A DNA stretch of 6,629 nt from an uncultured Synergistales bacterium (lineage in GTDB: Bacteria; Synergistota; Synergistia; Synergistales; Aminobacteriaceae): the NCBI GenBank assembly GCA_905234205.1, contig CAJOGG010000130.1:1-6629 (forward strand), written 5' to 3'. Of this stretch, positions 1 to 5,568 are shown in pieces. Under the pieces are notes generated by a model that made no database searches, was not told the DNA's origin, and saw only the letters and a list, made by a program, of their open reading frames with translations. Both the position numbers and the translations under genes were made by a program. Numbering within the stretch: position 1 is the first letter of the stretch; each line of letters begins with the position of its first letter.

Positions 1-199
1 CGTTTTAATCGGAGCTAATGCTGTAGTAATTGAGGGCGTTCACGTTGGTGAAGGTGCTGTAGTCGCTGCCGGAGCTGTAGTGATTGAGGACGTCGCGCCG
101 GGAAAAGTTGTTGCGGGTTGTCCTGCAAGAGTCATCAAGGATAAGGACGCTAACACGACACAGAAGACAGCGTTAGAGCAATCATTGAGGAAGCTATGA
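1..199 (+). CDS. dapH: 2,3,4,5-tetrahydropyridine-2,6-dicarboxylate N-acetyltransferase, C-terminal part
   Basis: This is the last 65 residues of a gene that begins before the window; the first whole codon is at base 2 and the stop is TGA at 197-199. The residues are left-handed beta-helix hexapeptide repeats ([20 protein letters not shown], then [12 protein letters not shown]), followed by the [11 protein letters not shown] segment and a short helical tail ending SLRKL. This pattern is typical of DapH, a cytosolic enzyme that acetylates tetrahydrodipicolinate in the acetylase branch of lysine and diaminopimelate synthesis. The fold alone would also fit other hexapeptide acyltransferases. The assignment rests on the tail sequence and on the neighbours, an M20 deacetylase that overlaps by four bases (ATGA) and an aspartate kinase. 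The overlap implies translational coupling in one operon. The catalytic N-terminal part cannot be seen. Confidence 0.85.
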   Translation, partial: VLIGANAVVIEGVHVGEGAVVAAGAVVIEDVAPGKVVAGCPARVIKDKDANTTQKTALEQSLRKL

Positions 200-1332
200 A
201 CTTTTTAGCAGAGGCCAGGGCATTACGAGATAAGCTCACGAAGATTCGCGAAGAGTTTCACGTTACACCCGAAATTGGCAATCACGAATACAAGACGGCT
301 GAACTAATTGAACGCTACCTTGACGAAGCCGGAATTTCTCACAAACGAGTCCTAGGCACTGGAATAATAGCGAGGCTCGAGGGCAAGTTGCCTGGAAAGA
401 ATTCTGCGTTACGTTCGGACATTGACGCGTTACCCATAACCGAAGCAACGGGAATAAATTTTGCGTCACGTAATCCGGGATTTATGCACGCTTGCGGCCA
501 TGACGTTCATATTACAGGAGCGATAGGGGCGGCGTTTATTCTCAAGGCTCATGAGAAAGATTTATGCGGCTCTGTAACGTTCGTGTTTCAACCTGATGAA
601 GAAGGCGACGGCGGAGCAAAACGAATAATTGACACTGGAGAGCTTGAAAACGTTGATGCAATTTTTGGCTGTCATGTTGACCCCTCTTTACCGGCTGGAC
701 ACGTCGGGATTCGCTACGGGAATTTTTACGCGGCCTCGGCAATGTTTCATATAACCATAATCGGAAAGAGTGCCCATGGTGCGCAACGTGATAAAGGCAT
801 TGACTCGATCGAAGTAGCTTCACGAATCGTCACGGAGCTTTTAGCGATGAATAAGCCTGAAGAAGTCGTAACGGTCGGGAAATTTCACGCAGGAACTGCC
901 GGAAATATTTTGGCTGATAAAGCTGAACTCAACGGGATAATGCGAACTTTCGGAATAGATAACCGCGCAAGAATGTGCAACGAACTTGAAAGCATCACGC
1001 AAAAAATTTGTGAGCAATACGGAGCCAAGTATGAATGTGAACTCAACCTTAACACCCCAGGAGTAGTTAATGACAACGACGAAATCACAAGTCTTGTAGA
1101 AAAATCAGCACGTGAGATTTTGCCGGCTGAAAACGTTCATGTAATTGAGAAACCTTTGTACATAAGCGAGGATTTTGGCTATTACATCATGCATAGGACA
1201 GGGAATTTCTATCACATAGGCGCAGGGTGTGAATATCCATTGCATAGCGATAAATTTTTGCCGCTCCCGGACGCGATAATCACAGCTTCGGCTTTACATT
1301 CGGCCGTCGTATATAATTTCAATAAGGAATGA
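196..1332 (+). CDS. M20D family amidohydrolase, probable N-acetyl-diaminopimelate deacetylase
   Basis: This 378-residue cytosolic metallopeptidase-fold enzyme has no signal peptide. M20D motifs appear in order: FHVTPE (21-26), [10 protein letters not shown] (71-80), MHACGHD (97-103), FQPDEEG (131-137), GCH (158-160), GKSAHGA (190-196), EDFGYY (325-330) and LHSDKF (349-354). The expected di-metal ligands are present: C100, H102, the E135/E136 pair, H160 and H350. Residues about 180-290 form the inserted dimerisation domain. The length is normal for the family. Related enzymes act on N-acetyl amino acids, IAA conjugates or hippurate. The position between dapH and an aspartate kinase favours deacetylation of N-acetyl-LL-diaminopimelate, the step done by YkuR in Bacillus. 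Specificity is inferred from context, not from a diagnostic residue. The start overlaps the dapH stop by four bases, so translation is probably coupled. Confidence 0.85.
   Translation: MNFLAEARALRDKLTKIREEFHVTPEIGNHEYKTAELIERYLDEAGISHKRVLGTGIIARLEGKLPGKNSALRSDIDALPITEATGINFASRNPGFMHACGHDVHITGAIGAAFILKAHEKDLCGSVTFVFQPDEEGDGGAKRIIDTGELENVDAIFGCHVDPSLPAGHVGIRYGNFYAASAMFHITIIGKSAHGAQRDKGIDSIEVASRIVTELLAMNKPEEVVTVGKFHAGTAGNILADKAELNGIMRTFGIDNRARMCNELESITQKICEQYGAKYECELNLNTPGVVNDNDEITSLVEKSAREILPAENVHVIEKPLYISEDFGYYIMHRTGNFYHIGAGCEYPLHSDKFLPLPDAIITASALHSAVVYNFNKE
1324..1328 (+). promoter_or_regulatory. Ribosome binding site deciding the TTG start of lysC
   Basis: AAGGA lies inside the last codons of the deacetylase gene, ten bases before TTG at 1339. 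No ATG or GTG in the same frame sits at a suitable distance, and this start places KFGGTS at residues 6-11 as expected for aspartate kinases. Confidence 0.6.
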
Positions 1333-1338
1333 TTTAAC

Positions 1339-1983
1339 TTGATAATAACCGCAAAATTCGGAGGTACTTCACTAGCCACAGCCTCACAGATTAAGAAAGT
1401 AGCCGCGATAATTAAGGCCAAGCCCGAACGTAAGTATATAGTAGCTTCTGCGCCTGGAAAAAGATCTAGCGATGACACGAAAATAACTGACATGTTGTAT
1501 AAATGTCACGCAAAAGCTATTTACAATCAAGACTTCTCAAGCAATCTAGCGAAAATTTCACAGCGTTATGAAGAGATAATTAACGAGCTTGGAATCGATT
1601 TTGACCTTGCTTCAGAGATTAAAGAGCTTCAAGAGAACATGCAGAAGTTTACGACGCCTGATTATGCAGCAAGCCGTGGCGAGTACATTAACTCTAAGAT
1701 AATCGCGAAATATCTTGGGTGGCCGTTCGTTGACGCGCAGGAGCTTATATTCTTTGACGAGAGAGGCCAGCTTGACGAGGCTAAAACTTTCACGACCATG
1801 GGCGAAAAACTCAAGGTTCTTGATCATGCTGTGATACCTGGATTTTATGGCGCGTTACCTGATGGAAGCATAAAGACTTTCTCGCGCGGTGGCTCTGATT
1901 GCACGTTCAGTCAAGGCAGATTTATACGAGAACTGGACGGACGTTTCGGGAATGTTGAGTGCAGATCCTCGTATCGTGAGTAA
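1339..1983 (+). CDS. lysC: Aspartate kinase, N-terminal kinase-domain fragment (frameshifted)
   Basis: The reading frame is 214 codons, of which about the first 187 are genuine aspartate kinase; the last 27 are out-of-frame translation. Amino acid kinase motifs seen are KFGGTS at 6-11 (phosphate binding), VASAPGKRSSDDTKITDML at 35-53, SRGEYINSKIIAKYLG at 112-127, GFYG at 168-171 and SRGGSD at 182-187. The start is TTG at 1339, supported by AAGGA at 1324-1328 ten bases upstream and by the family habit of placing KFGGTS a few residues from the N-terminus. The kinase domain is cut before its TDVSG/ADPR nucleotide-binding part, so the fragment should not be active by itself. Confidence 0.7.
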   Translation: MIITAKFGGTSLATASQIKKVAAIIKAKPERKYIVASAPGKRSSDDTKITDMLYKCHAKAIYNQDFSSNLAKISQRYEEIINELGIDFDLASEIKELQENMQKFTTPDYAASRGEYINSKIIAKYLGWPFVDAQELIFFDERGQLDEAKTFTTMGEKLKVLDHAVIPGFYGALPDGSIKTFSRGGSDCTFSQGRFIRELDGRFGNVECRSSYRE

Positions 1984-2635
1984 TCCAAGCGTCATTAAAT
2001 ACATAACCTACACGGAATTACGAGAATTAAGCTACATGGGCGCAAGTGTCTTGCATGAGGACGCGGTGTTTCCTGTTCGCAAGGCCGGAATCCCAATCAA
2101 CATTCGCAACACTAATTCACCAGACGACGAAGGAACGCTAATAGCCGCATCACTCCCAAAAGATATAACGCGTAAACCAGTAACAGGAATTGCGGGGCGC
2201 AAAGGTTTCTCAAGCATACGTGTAGAGAAATCCATGATGAACGGGGAAACAGGTTTTGGGGCAAAACTGCTCTATATATTCTCAAAGAACGGTATACCGT
2301 TTGAACATTGCCCGACCGGAATAGATACTATATCTGTAATCGTGAGTAGCGCGTTGTTTGATCAGAAGCGTGAAGAAGTTTTGCGGGAGATCAAGAATGA
2401 ATTAGAGCCGGATTTTATTACGATCGAGAAGAATTTAGCCGCAATAGCCGTAGTCGGAGAAGGTATGGTGAGCGTGAAGGGAGTGGCCGCGAAAGTGTTC
2501 ACGTCACTTGCAGATGCCGGGATTAATATCCGAATGATTGACCAAGGCTCTGATGAGTTGAATATTATAATTGGGATTGATGAAGCTGATTACGAACGAG
2601 CAATTAACGCTTTGTATTCAGGAATGATGGCATAA
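1889..2635 (+). CDS. lysC: Aspartate kinase, C-terminal fragment with ACT regulatory domains (frameshifted)
   Basis: This is the second frame of the broken kinase, 248 codons if read from the GTG at 1889. That GTG has no Shine-Dalgarno sequence and overlaps GGSD codons of the other frame, so it is unlikely to be a real start. The kinase domain continues with TDVSG (17-21), ADPR (25-28), ELSYMGASVLHEDAV (43-60, after TYT) and NIRNTN (71-76). Two ACT-like segments follow, at about 97-152 and 185-243 (AVVGEGM, then ADAGINIRMIDQG). These would bind an end-product amino acid such as lysine or threonine. Some aspartate kinases make a separate regulatory subunit from an internal start, so a partial product is conceivable, but I see no good internal start signal. 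Confidence 0.7.
   Translation: MALIARSVKADLYENWTDVSGMLSADPRIVSNPSVIKYITYTELRELSYMGASVLHEDAVFPVRKAGIPINIRNTNSPDDEGTLIAASLPKDITRKPVTGIAGRKGFSSIRVEKSMMNGETGFGAKLLYIFSKNGIPFEHCPTGIDTISVIVSSALFDQKREEVLREIKNELEPDFITIEKNLAAIAVVGEGMVSVKGVAAKVFTSLADAGINIRMIDQGSDELNIIIGIDEADYERAINALYSGMMA
1891..1900 (+). other. Deletion junction in lysC: one short sequence coding in two frames
   Basis: GGCTCTGATT encodes the conserved G-S-D of the catalytic motif in the upstream frame. In the downstream frame, shifted by one base, it encodes the (G)-A-L-I that normally follows several residues later. A single copy serving both conserved segments is what remains when the interval between two direct copies, plus one copy, is lost. 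The family spacing implies 17 missing bases. The second ancestral copy is inferred, not seen. Confidence 0.65.
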
Positions 2636-2639
2636 ATTT

Positions 2640-2679
2640 TTCCCCTCCTGATCGTCGTGACCAAGAGGGGAATTTTTTT
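2640..2679 (+). terminator. Rho-independent terminator of the dapH-lysC operon
   Basis: Arms TTCCCCTC (2640-2647) and GAGGGGAA (2665-2672) form an eight-pair stem around a 17-base loop, followed by seven T (2673-2679). It begins four bases after the lysC stop. Read on the other strand the hairpin is followed by AAATTTATG with no clean U run, so it is probably a weak terminator at best for the opposite gene, which ends at 2682-2730. Confidence 0.85.
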
Positions 2680-2681
2680 GT

Positions 2682-2732
2682 TTATAAATCGTATTCCGAT
2701 TCGTCGATAACGTCATTGATAAAGTCTTTCTA
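2682..2732 (-). other. In-frame extension beyond an amber codon of the secreted protein gene
   Basis: After TAG (2732-2730) the same frame continues for 15 codons, KDFINDVIDESEYDL, to TAA at 2684-2682. It ends just before the A/T tract of the shared terminator region. The acidic and aromatic composition matches the C-terminal half of the protein. The TAG may be a nonsense mutation of a sense codon, a readthrough site, or a normal stop with a chance extension. Confidence 0.4.
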
Positions 2733-3308
2733 CACGCCTGTTTCGTAGTACTGAAGTATGAACGGCATTGTTGCTGTATTTCTTTCTGCAGAACTGTCCG
2801 AATCAGTGAAAGTGAACGTGCCGTTATTGTCGAATAAGTCATACAGATTGTCTGCACCGCCGATGAAATCATCAAAACTCACGCTGTCATAATAGGAATT
2901 TGCTCCGAAGAATGACATATCACGCCCCATGGCAGCAAATGCAAACGTGTGAGCTTTTTTCATCTTATCCCAGAGAAGCAACGGATTATCAATGTATTTC
3001 TCTCCAAGTTCCAAGTAGTCCTTCCCTTTGCTTTTACCGTCTTTTGTCGATATTAGCTCAAAAATCAGATTATTATCATCAGTCAACGTAATTATAAGAA
3101 CGTGAGTCTGTTTATAGTTGCTAAGAACGTTACGAAGCGTCTGTGCGTTGGTTGCATTTTCCGGCTTATGACTCTTCAAAATCTGCGCCACCTTGTCGGA
3201 AGCACCCGAGGATTTTTTCGCGGCCTTCTTCTTTGCTGCGGCCATTGACGCTGACGAAATACCTAACACGAAGCACAAAACTAACAACAACGATATGAAC
3301 TTCTTCAT
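2730..3308 (-). CDS. Secreted protein of unknown function with Sec signal peptide
   Basis: I do not recognise this 192-residue protein. It starts MKKFISLLLVLCFVLGISSA, a classic signal peptide with probable cleavage after ASMA (about residue 24). There is no lipobox cysteine at the cleavage site, so it is probably released to the periplasm or outside. A Lys/Ala-rich linker follows (about 25-33), then a mixed alpha/beta region (VLIITLTDDNNLIFELIS at 70-87) and an acidic, aromatic-rich C-terminal half. The ATG at 3308 is chosen because AAGGAG (3321-3326) precedes it by 12 bases and because the promoter -10 box covers the longer possible start at 3347. The frame ends at TAG (2730-2732), but a coding-like segment continues after it. 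It is the last of three same-strand genes and has its own promoter with a poly-C spacer. Confidence 0.75.
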   Translation of the reverse strand: MKKFISLLLVLCFVLGISSASMAAAKKKAAKKSSGASDKVAQILKSHKPENATNAQTLRNVLSNYKQTHVLIITLTDDNNLIFELISTKDGKSKGKDYLELGEKYIDNPLLLWDKMKKAHTFAFAAMGRDMSFFGANSYYDSVSFDDFIGGADNLYDLFDNNGTFTFTDSDSSAERNTATMPFILQYYETGV

Positions 3309-3345
3309 GATAGAAAACAACTCCTTATTGTGAAATTTTGACTGC

Positions 3346-3376
3346 ATTATAATGGGGGGGGGTGCGACTTTGTCTA
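3346..3376 (-). promoter_or_regulatory. Promoter of the secreted protein gene with a poly-C spacer
   Basis: On the minus strand, a -35 box TAGACA (3376-3371, five of six consensus bases) and a perfect -10 box TATAAT (3351-3346) are separated by 19 bases that include nine consecutive C. Transcription would begin near 3339, about 30 bases before the ATG at 3308, leaving AAGGAG in the leader. The -35 box overlaps the TAG stop of the upstream membrane protein gene. A 19-base spacer is longer than the optimal 17, so the promoter would be weak at this tract length and stronger with two fewer C. Confidence 0.6.
3354..3362. repeat. Homopolymer of nine G (C on the minus strand) in a promoter spacer
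   Basis: Nine G in a row is long for a genome of this composition and is the only such tract in the window. Tracts of this kind change length by slipped-strand mispairing. It lies between the -35 and -10 boxes of the secreted protein promoter, so length changes would alter promoter spacing. Confidence 0.8.
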
Positions 3377-3766
3377 GTCTTTCTTACCAAATAGCCACCA
3401 CGGAAGCAAGAACAACGAAAAGAACGCTGATACTAATAGACGCGGCCTCAAGCTCAAATTTTCCTGACCCTTGCCAAGAGTTTTAGGGAACGCTATAGCC
3501 CCGATTATCTCTAGGACAACTAACACTGCTACGATTATCAAAGCTGACGACTCGTCGAATAATTTTGCTTCAGTCGCATATTTTGCAAACGTTATCAAGC
3601 TACATACTATCCACGTAGAAATAAATAAACCGAACTTTACGCCAACGCTTTGAACTTTCAGAGTCTTGCCTAGCACTAAATAACGAATAAACACATACAC
3701 GATAGCAGCAAATATAAGTCCCGCTATAACAACTCCAAGTATTTCCTGAATTAATAACTCACTCAT
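3374..3766 (-). CDS. Small four-helix integral membrane protein, unknown function
   Basis: I do not recognise this 130-residue protein. Four hydrophobic segments are visible at about 8-31, 45-62, 74-96 and 109-127. A basic loop with NLSLRPR lies before the last helix and the protein ends PWWLFGKKD. It should sit in the cytoplasmic membrane. The ATG at 3766 is supported by AGGTGA (3781-3776) nine bases upstream. It starts 17 bases after the stop of the 58-residue membrane protein gene, so the two are probably one operon. The C-terminal PWWLFG resembles PWWLLG in that neighbour, which hints at a shared interaction or common origin. The TAG stop lies in the -35 box of the next promoter. No catalytic residues or known family motifs are apparent. 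Confidence 0.7.
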   Translation of the reverse strand: MSELLIQEILGVVIAGLIFAAIVYVFIRYLVLGKTLKVQSVGVKFGLFISTWIVCSLITFAKYATEAKLFDESSALIIVAVLVVLEIIGAIAFPKTLGKGQENLSLRPRLLVSAFFSLFLLPWWLFGKKD

Positions 3767-3783
3767 AATTTCACTTCACCTTT

Positions 3784-3960
3784 CTAATTTTTTCGGCTTA
3801 AGAACATTCCCAGCAACCACCACGGAATTATGAACCACCCAAACAACGTTCCCCAAATAAGTCTCTGCGTGAACAGGTCATAGCCAATCACAATTTTGTT
3901 TTTCCAGATCGTATGAGGCACGGCCAAGTAACCAAGTATCATGTAGATAAATATCGGCAT
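3784..3960 (-). CDS. Very small two-helix membrane protein (58 residues), unknown function
   Basis: This gene is short but well supported. It begins with ATG at 3960, preceded by GGGGTGA (3977-3971), a strong Shine-Dalgarno with a ten-base gap, and ends at TAG (3786-3784). The product starts MPIFIYMILGYLAVPHTIWK and ends IIPWWLLGMFLSRKN. Hydrophobic helices lie at about 2-16 and 33-54, joined by a polar loop (KNKIVIGYDLFTQR). It is the first gene of the minus-strand cluster and lies 17 bases before the four-helix protein gene. Both carry a Pro-Trp-Trp-Leu-x-Gly tail in their last helix, encoded by an identical 11-base stretch (3817-3827 and 3395-3405). The function is unknown; it could be a partner subunit or a small regulatory membrane protein. 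Confidence 0.65.
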   Translation of the reverse strand: MPIFIYMILGYLAVPHTIWKNKIVIGYDLFTQRLIWGTLFGWFIIPWWLLGMFLSRKN

Positions 3961-3985
3961 TGCTAATCAATCACCCCGTTTTCTT

Positions 3986-4014
3986 AAGATATAATTTATT
4001 CTACGAACTGACAA
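3986..4014 (-). promoter_or_regulatory. Possible promoter of the small membrane protein operon
   Basis: On the minus strand, TTGTCA (4014-4009) matches five of six -35 consensus bases, and TATCTT (3991-3986), after a 17-base spacer, matches four of six -10 bases. The predicted start would be about 20 bases before the 3960 ATG, with the Shine-Dalgarno in the leader. The match is modest, but this is the best pair in the 106-base divergent intergenic region. Confidence 0.35.
3990..3995 (+). promoter_or_regulatory. Possible -10 box for the 489-residue HTH/membrane protein gene
   Basis: A perfect TATAAT on the plus strand would give a leader of about 65 bases before the ATG at 4067. I see no convincing -35 hexamer at 16-18 bases upstream, so the promoter would need an activator or the match may be chance. 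It overlaps the proposed -10 box of the opposite promoter. Confidence 0.3.
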
Positions 4015-4066
4015 CGAAAGAATCGAATGAACTTGATTAACACGTAAAAGGAGTTGCTGACTAAAA

Positions 4067-5536
4067 ATGGCTTCCTTCAGATTGAGCAAAGACGTTGTAG
4101 AGAAATTGCAGGCAAAATTTGACGAGTTTATACAGGCTCGTAAGCTTGTCCGTGAAAATATCGTGAATTATGTTGCCGATTACAGGAGCTTTAACGGAGA
4201 TAGACAAGACCGCCGGGAATTTCTTGAACGTGAGTATATGCCGCTTGCCCCACAAATGAGTCACTTGCTTCTTGACGATAAGCAAAATATTTTGTGGCAT
4301 GTTCAGGATATTGCCATCATCATGGGAAGAGATACAACTGCAATCTCGAAATTATTCCAACGCATGGAAGGCAAACCCGGTTGGACTTCAAAGCTTTTAG
4401 CATTACAGGAAGATTCACGCTCCGCAAATAACAATCTAATTCACGTTTATCATGAAGGAATATTCGATCTAATCTTTGACAAGTACGAGGAAGAATATTT
4501 AGAGCGATTCACGAAACCACGACAAGGTAAGCCGCCGTTAAATCCCGGAGAAGTTACGCGTTTCTGGAAATATCTCAAGACTAAAAACGCTCACGACGAT
4601 TTACTGAACTTTGAGGACGACGAAGAGGCTATAGAACTACCTGATATTCCCGCGATGAAGTGGCACGATATTTTCGCTCTCATAACACGCAAGGCCTTCA
4701 CCGCAAAAAATTTGACTCTCTTCCCGATTATATTCGCCATAAGTTTTGAACTTGCAAGACGCTGGAAATTATTAATACCTGTGTTTGCCGCAATGTCATT
4801 GATAATTTTCTTGGCCTCGATGATTTTATTACGAACCCATAAAGCAAAGCCTAGCATTCTTTCTGACGTTGGAGCGATTGCCATGATGTGCGCGGTACTA
4901 TGGGGACTTGGCCTAATCTCTGATGGAGTTATATATTCGCCGGCTGGAAGTGTGATTGACATAAGCAATAACGACCACAAAATTTCTCTCGTGCCTGATC
5001 TCGAACGTGGCCACAAAGTAGTTTTCAGAATTAACTCAAACTTTTACGACGACATTAGCGAAATTTACTATAGACTCGATAAAATTGGTGATTACACATT
5101 AACAGGCTTCAACGCTTTCCAATATCCTTTGCTATTCATTGAACCAGATAAGCAACACGGAAATATAACGCTGGAAATTAAATACAAGGACTCCGACGGA
5201 AAAGAGCACGGCCCGTTTGAGTTTGAGTATAATTTAGATAAGCTTCGCTACGAATTGAGCAAGGAGAGTATCACTAAATGGAGTCTGGAATGGTTATATT
5301 TATCGCGAATAAACGAAACGTGTTCAATCTATGTTGCTATAGATAAAGATTACGCTGCCCCGATTGTCGCTTCACTAGTTTATGGAATCAATACTAACTC
5401 GCCCGATATTATTGTCGACCTAAAATTTCACACAGGAGAATTGATTCAGACGCTTCCCGATGATTACGTCGAATTTGTTAGCTCATACTTGATTTTCACT
5501 GACGGGACTTCTTCGGATATTAAGATAGCGAAATGA
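4067..5536 (+). CDS. Membrane-anchored HTH-like protein with extracytoplasmic C-terminal domain
   Basis: I cannot name this 489-residue protein. Residues 1-45 are a charged helical region. Residues about 70-150 look like a winged-helix or RhuM/BRO-like DNA-binding domain: VQDIAIIMGRDTTAISKLFQ (79-98) has helix-turn-helix spacing, followed by HVYHEGIFDLIFDKYEEEYL (126-145). After an acidic linker (180-192), three hydrophobic helices lie at about 215-229, 233-255 and 266-285. The odd number places the C-terminus outside. Residues 295-489 are beta-rich, including EIYYRLDKIGDYTLTGF (332-348), which resembles beta-sandwich repeats. The architecture suggests a one-component membrane regulator sensing an external signal, a weak inference. 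ATG at 4067 follows AAAGGAG (4047-4053) by a long 13-base gap. The gene ends in tandem TGA-TAA and is divergent from the small membrane protein operon. Confidence 0.7.
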   Translation: MASFRLSKDVVEKLQAKFDEFIQARKLVRENIVNYVADYRSFNGDRQDRREFLEREYMPLAPQMSHLLLDDKQNILWHVQDIAIIMGRDTTAISKLFQRMEGKPGWTSKLLALQEDSRSANNNLIHVYHEGIFDLIFDKYEEEYLERFTKPRQGKPPLNPGEVTRFWKYLKTKNAHDDLLNFEDDEEAIELPDIPAMKWHDIFALITRKAFTAKNLTLFPIIFAISFELARRWKLLIPVFAAMSLIIFLASMILLRTHKAKPSILSDVGAIAMMCAVLWGLGLISDGVIYSPAGSVIDISNNDHKISLVPDLERGHKVVFRINSNFYDDISEIYYRLDKIGDYTLTGFNAFQYPLLFIEPDKQHGNITLEIKYKDSDGKEHGPFEFEYNLDKLRYELSKESITKWSLEWLYLSRINETCSIYVAIDKDYAAPIVASLVYGINTNSPDIIVDLKFHTGELIQTLPDDYVEFVSSYLIFTDGTSSDIKIAK

Positions 5537-5537
5537 T

Positions 5538-5562
5538 AAAAGCCCCCTTTGTGCAAGGGAGC
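5538..5562 (-). terminator. Rho-independent terminator of the ybbR gene
   Basis: On the minus strand, GCTCCCTT (5562-5555) pairs with AAGGGGGC (5549-5542) across a five-base loop, with one G-U wobble, followed by TTTTATCATTT. It begins six bases after the YbbR stop. Read on the plus strand the same pair is an A-C mismatch and no T run follows, so it should serve the minus-strand gene best. It lies in the 32-base gap between the convergent genes, its T run extending to the stop codons of the plus-strand gene. Confidence 0.75.
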
Positions 5563-5568
5563 AATGAT

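Larger units (their letters stand above)
1339..2635 (+). pseudogene. lysC: Aspartate kinase gene interrupted by a frameshifting deletion
   Basis: Two overlapping reading frames together make one aspartate kinase, the enzyme that phosphorylates L-aspartate as the first step to lysine, threonine and methionine. The first frame carries the N-terminal kinase half to the catalytic GGSD; the second resumes at ALIARSVKADLYENWTDVSG and runs through two ACT domains to TAA. Family members normally read about GGSD-ITG-ALIAR here, so the I-T-G residues are absent and the frame moves by one. Restoring 17 bases makes the locus 1314 bases, an exact 438 codons and a normal length for this family. As written, no full enzyme can be made. 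It could be a true pseudogene, a strain variant or an assembly error. It is the third gene of the dapH operon, six bases after the deacetylase. Confidence 0.8.

Noticed and set aside
1339..2635. Programmed ribosomal frameshift joining the two lysC frames
   Set aside because: There is no slippery heptamer or following stem-loop signal at the junction, and conserved residues are actually missing rather than merely out of frame, so shifting would not restore a normal enzyme.
3309..3347. Longer start (13 extra residues) for the secreted protein
   Set aside because: The upstream ATG overlaps the TATAAT box and has only poly-C before it with no Shine-Dalgarno, while the internal ATG at 3308 has AAGGAG and begins a textbook signal peptide.
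2682..3376. Genome-wide reassignment of TAG as a sense codon
   Set aside because: TAG at 3374-3376 is followed in frame by poly-C-derived codons and soon a stop, and TAG at 3784-3786 directly precedes the next gene's ribosome binding site, so TAG works as a normal stop there.
3471..3653. A 60-codon plus-strand reading frame over the four-helix membrane gene
   Set aside because: It is antisense to a gene with good start signals and membrane helices, and its own translation is low-complexity Asn/Thr/Ile-rich.
4591..5016. A 141-codon minus-strand reading frame inside the HTH/membrane protein gene
   Set aside because: It lies wholly opposite a well-supported gene, its translation has no coherent domain and is Ser/Ile/Arg-rich as expected of an antisense shadow, and no ribosome binding site was evident.
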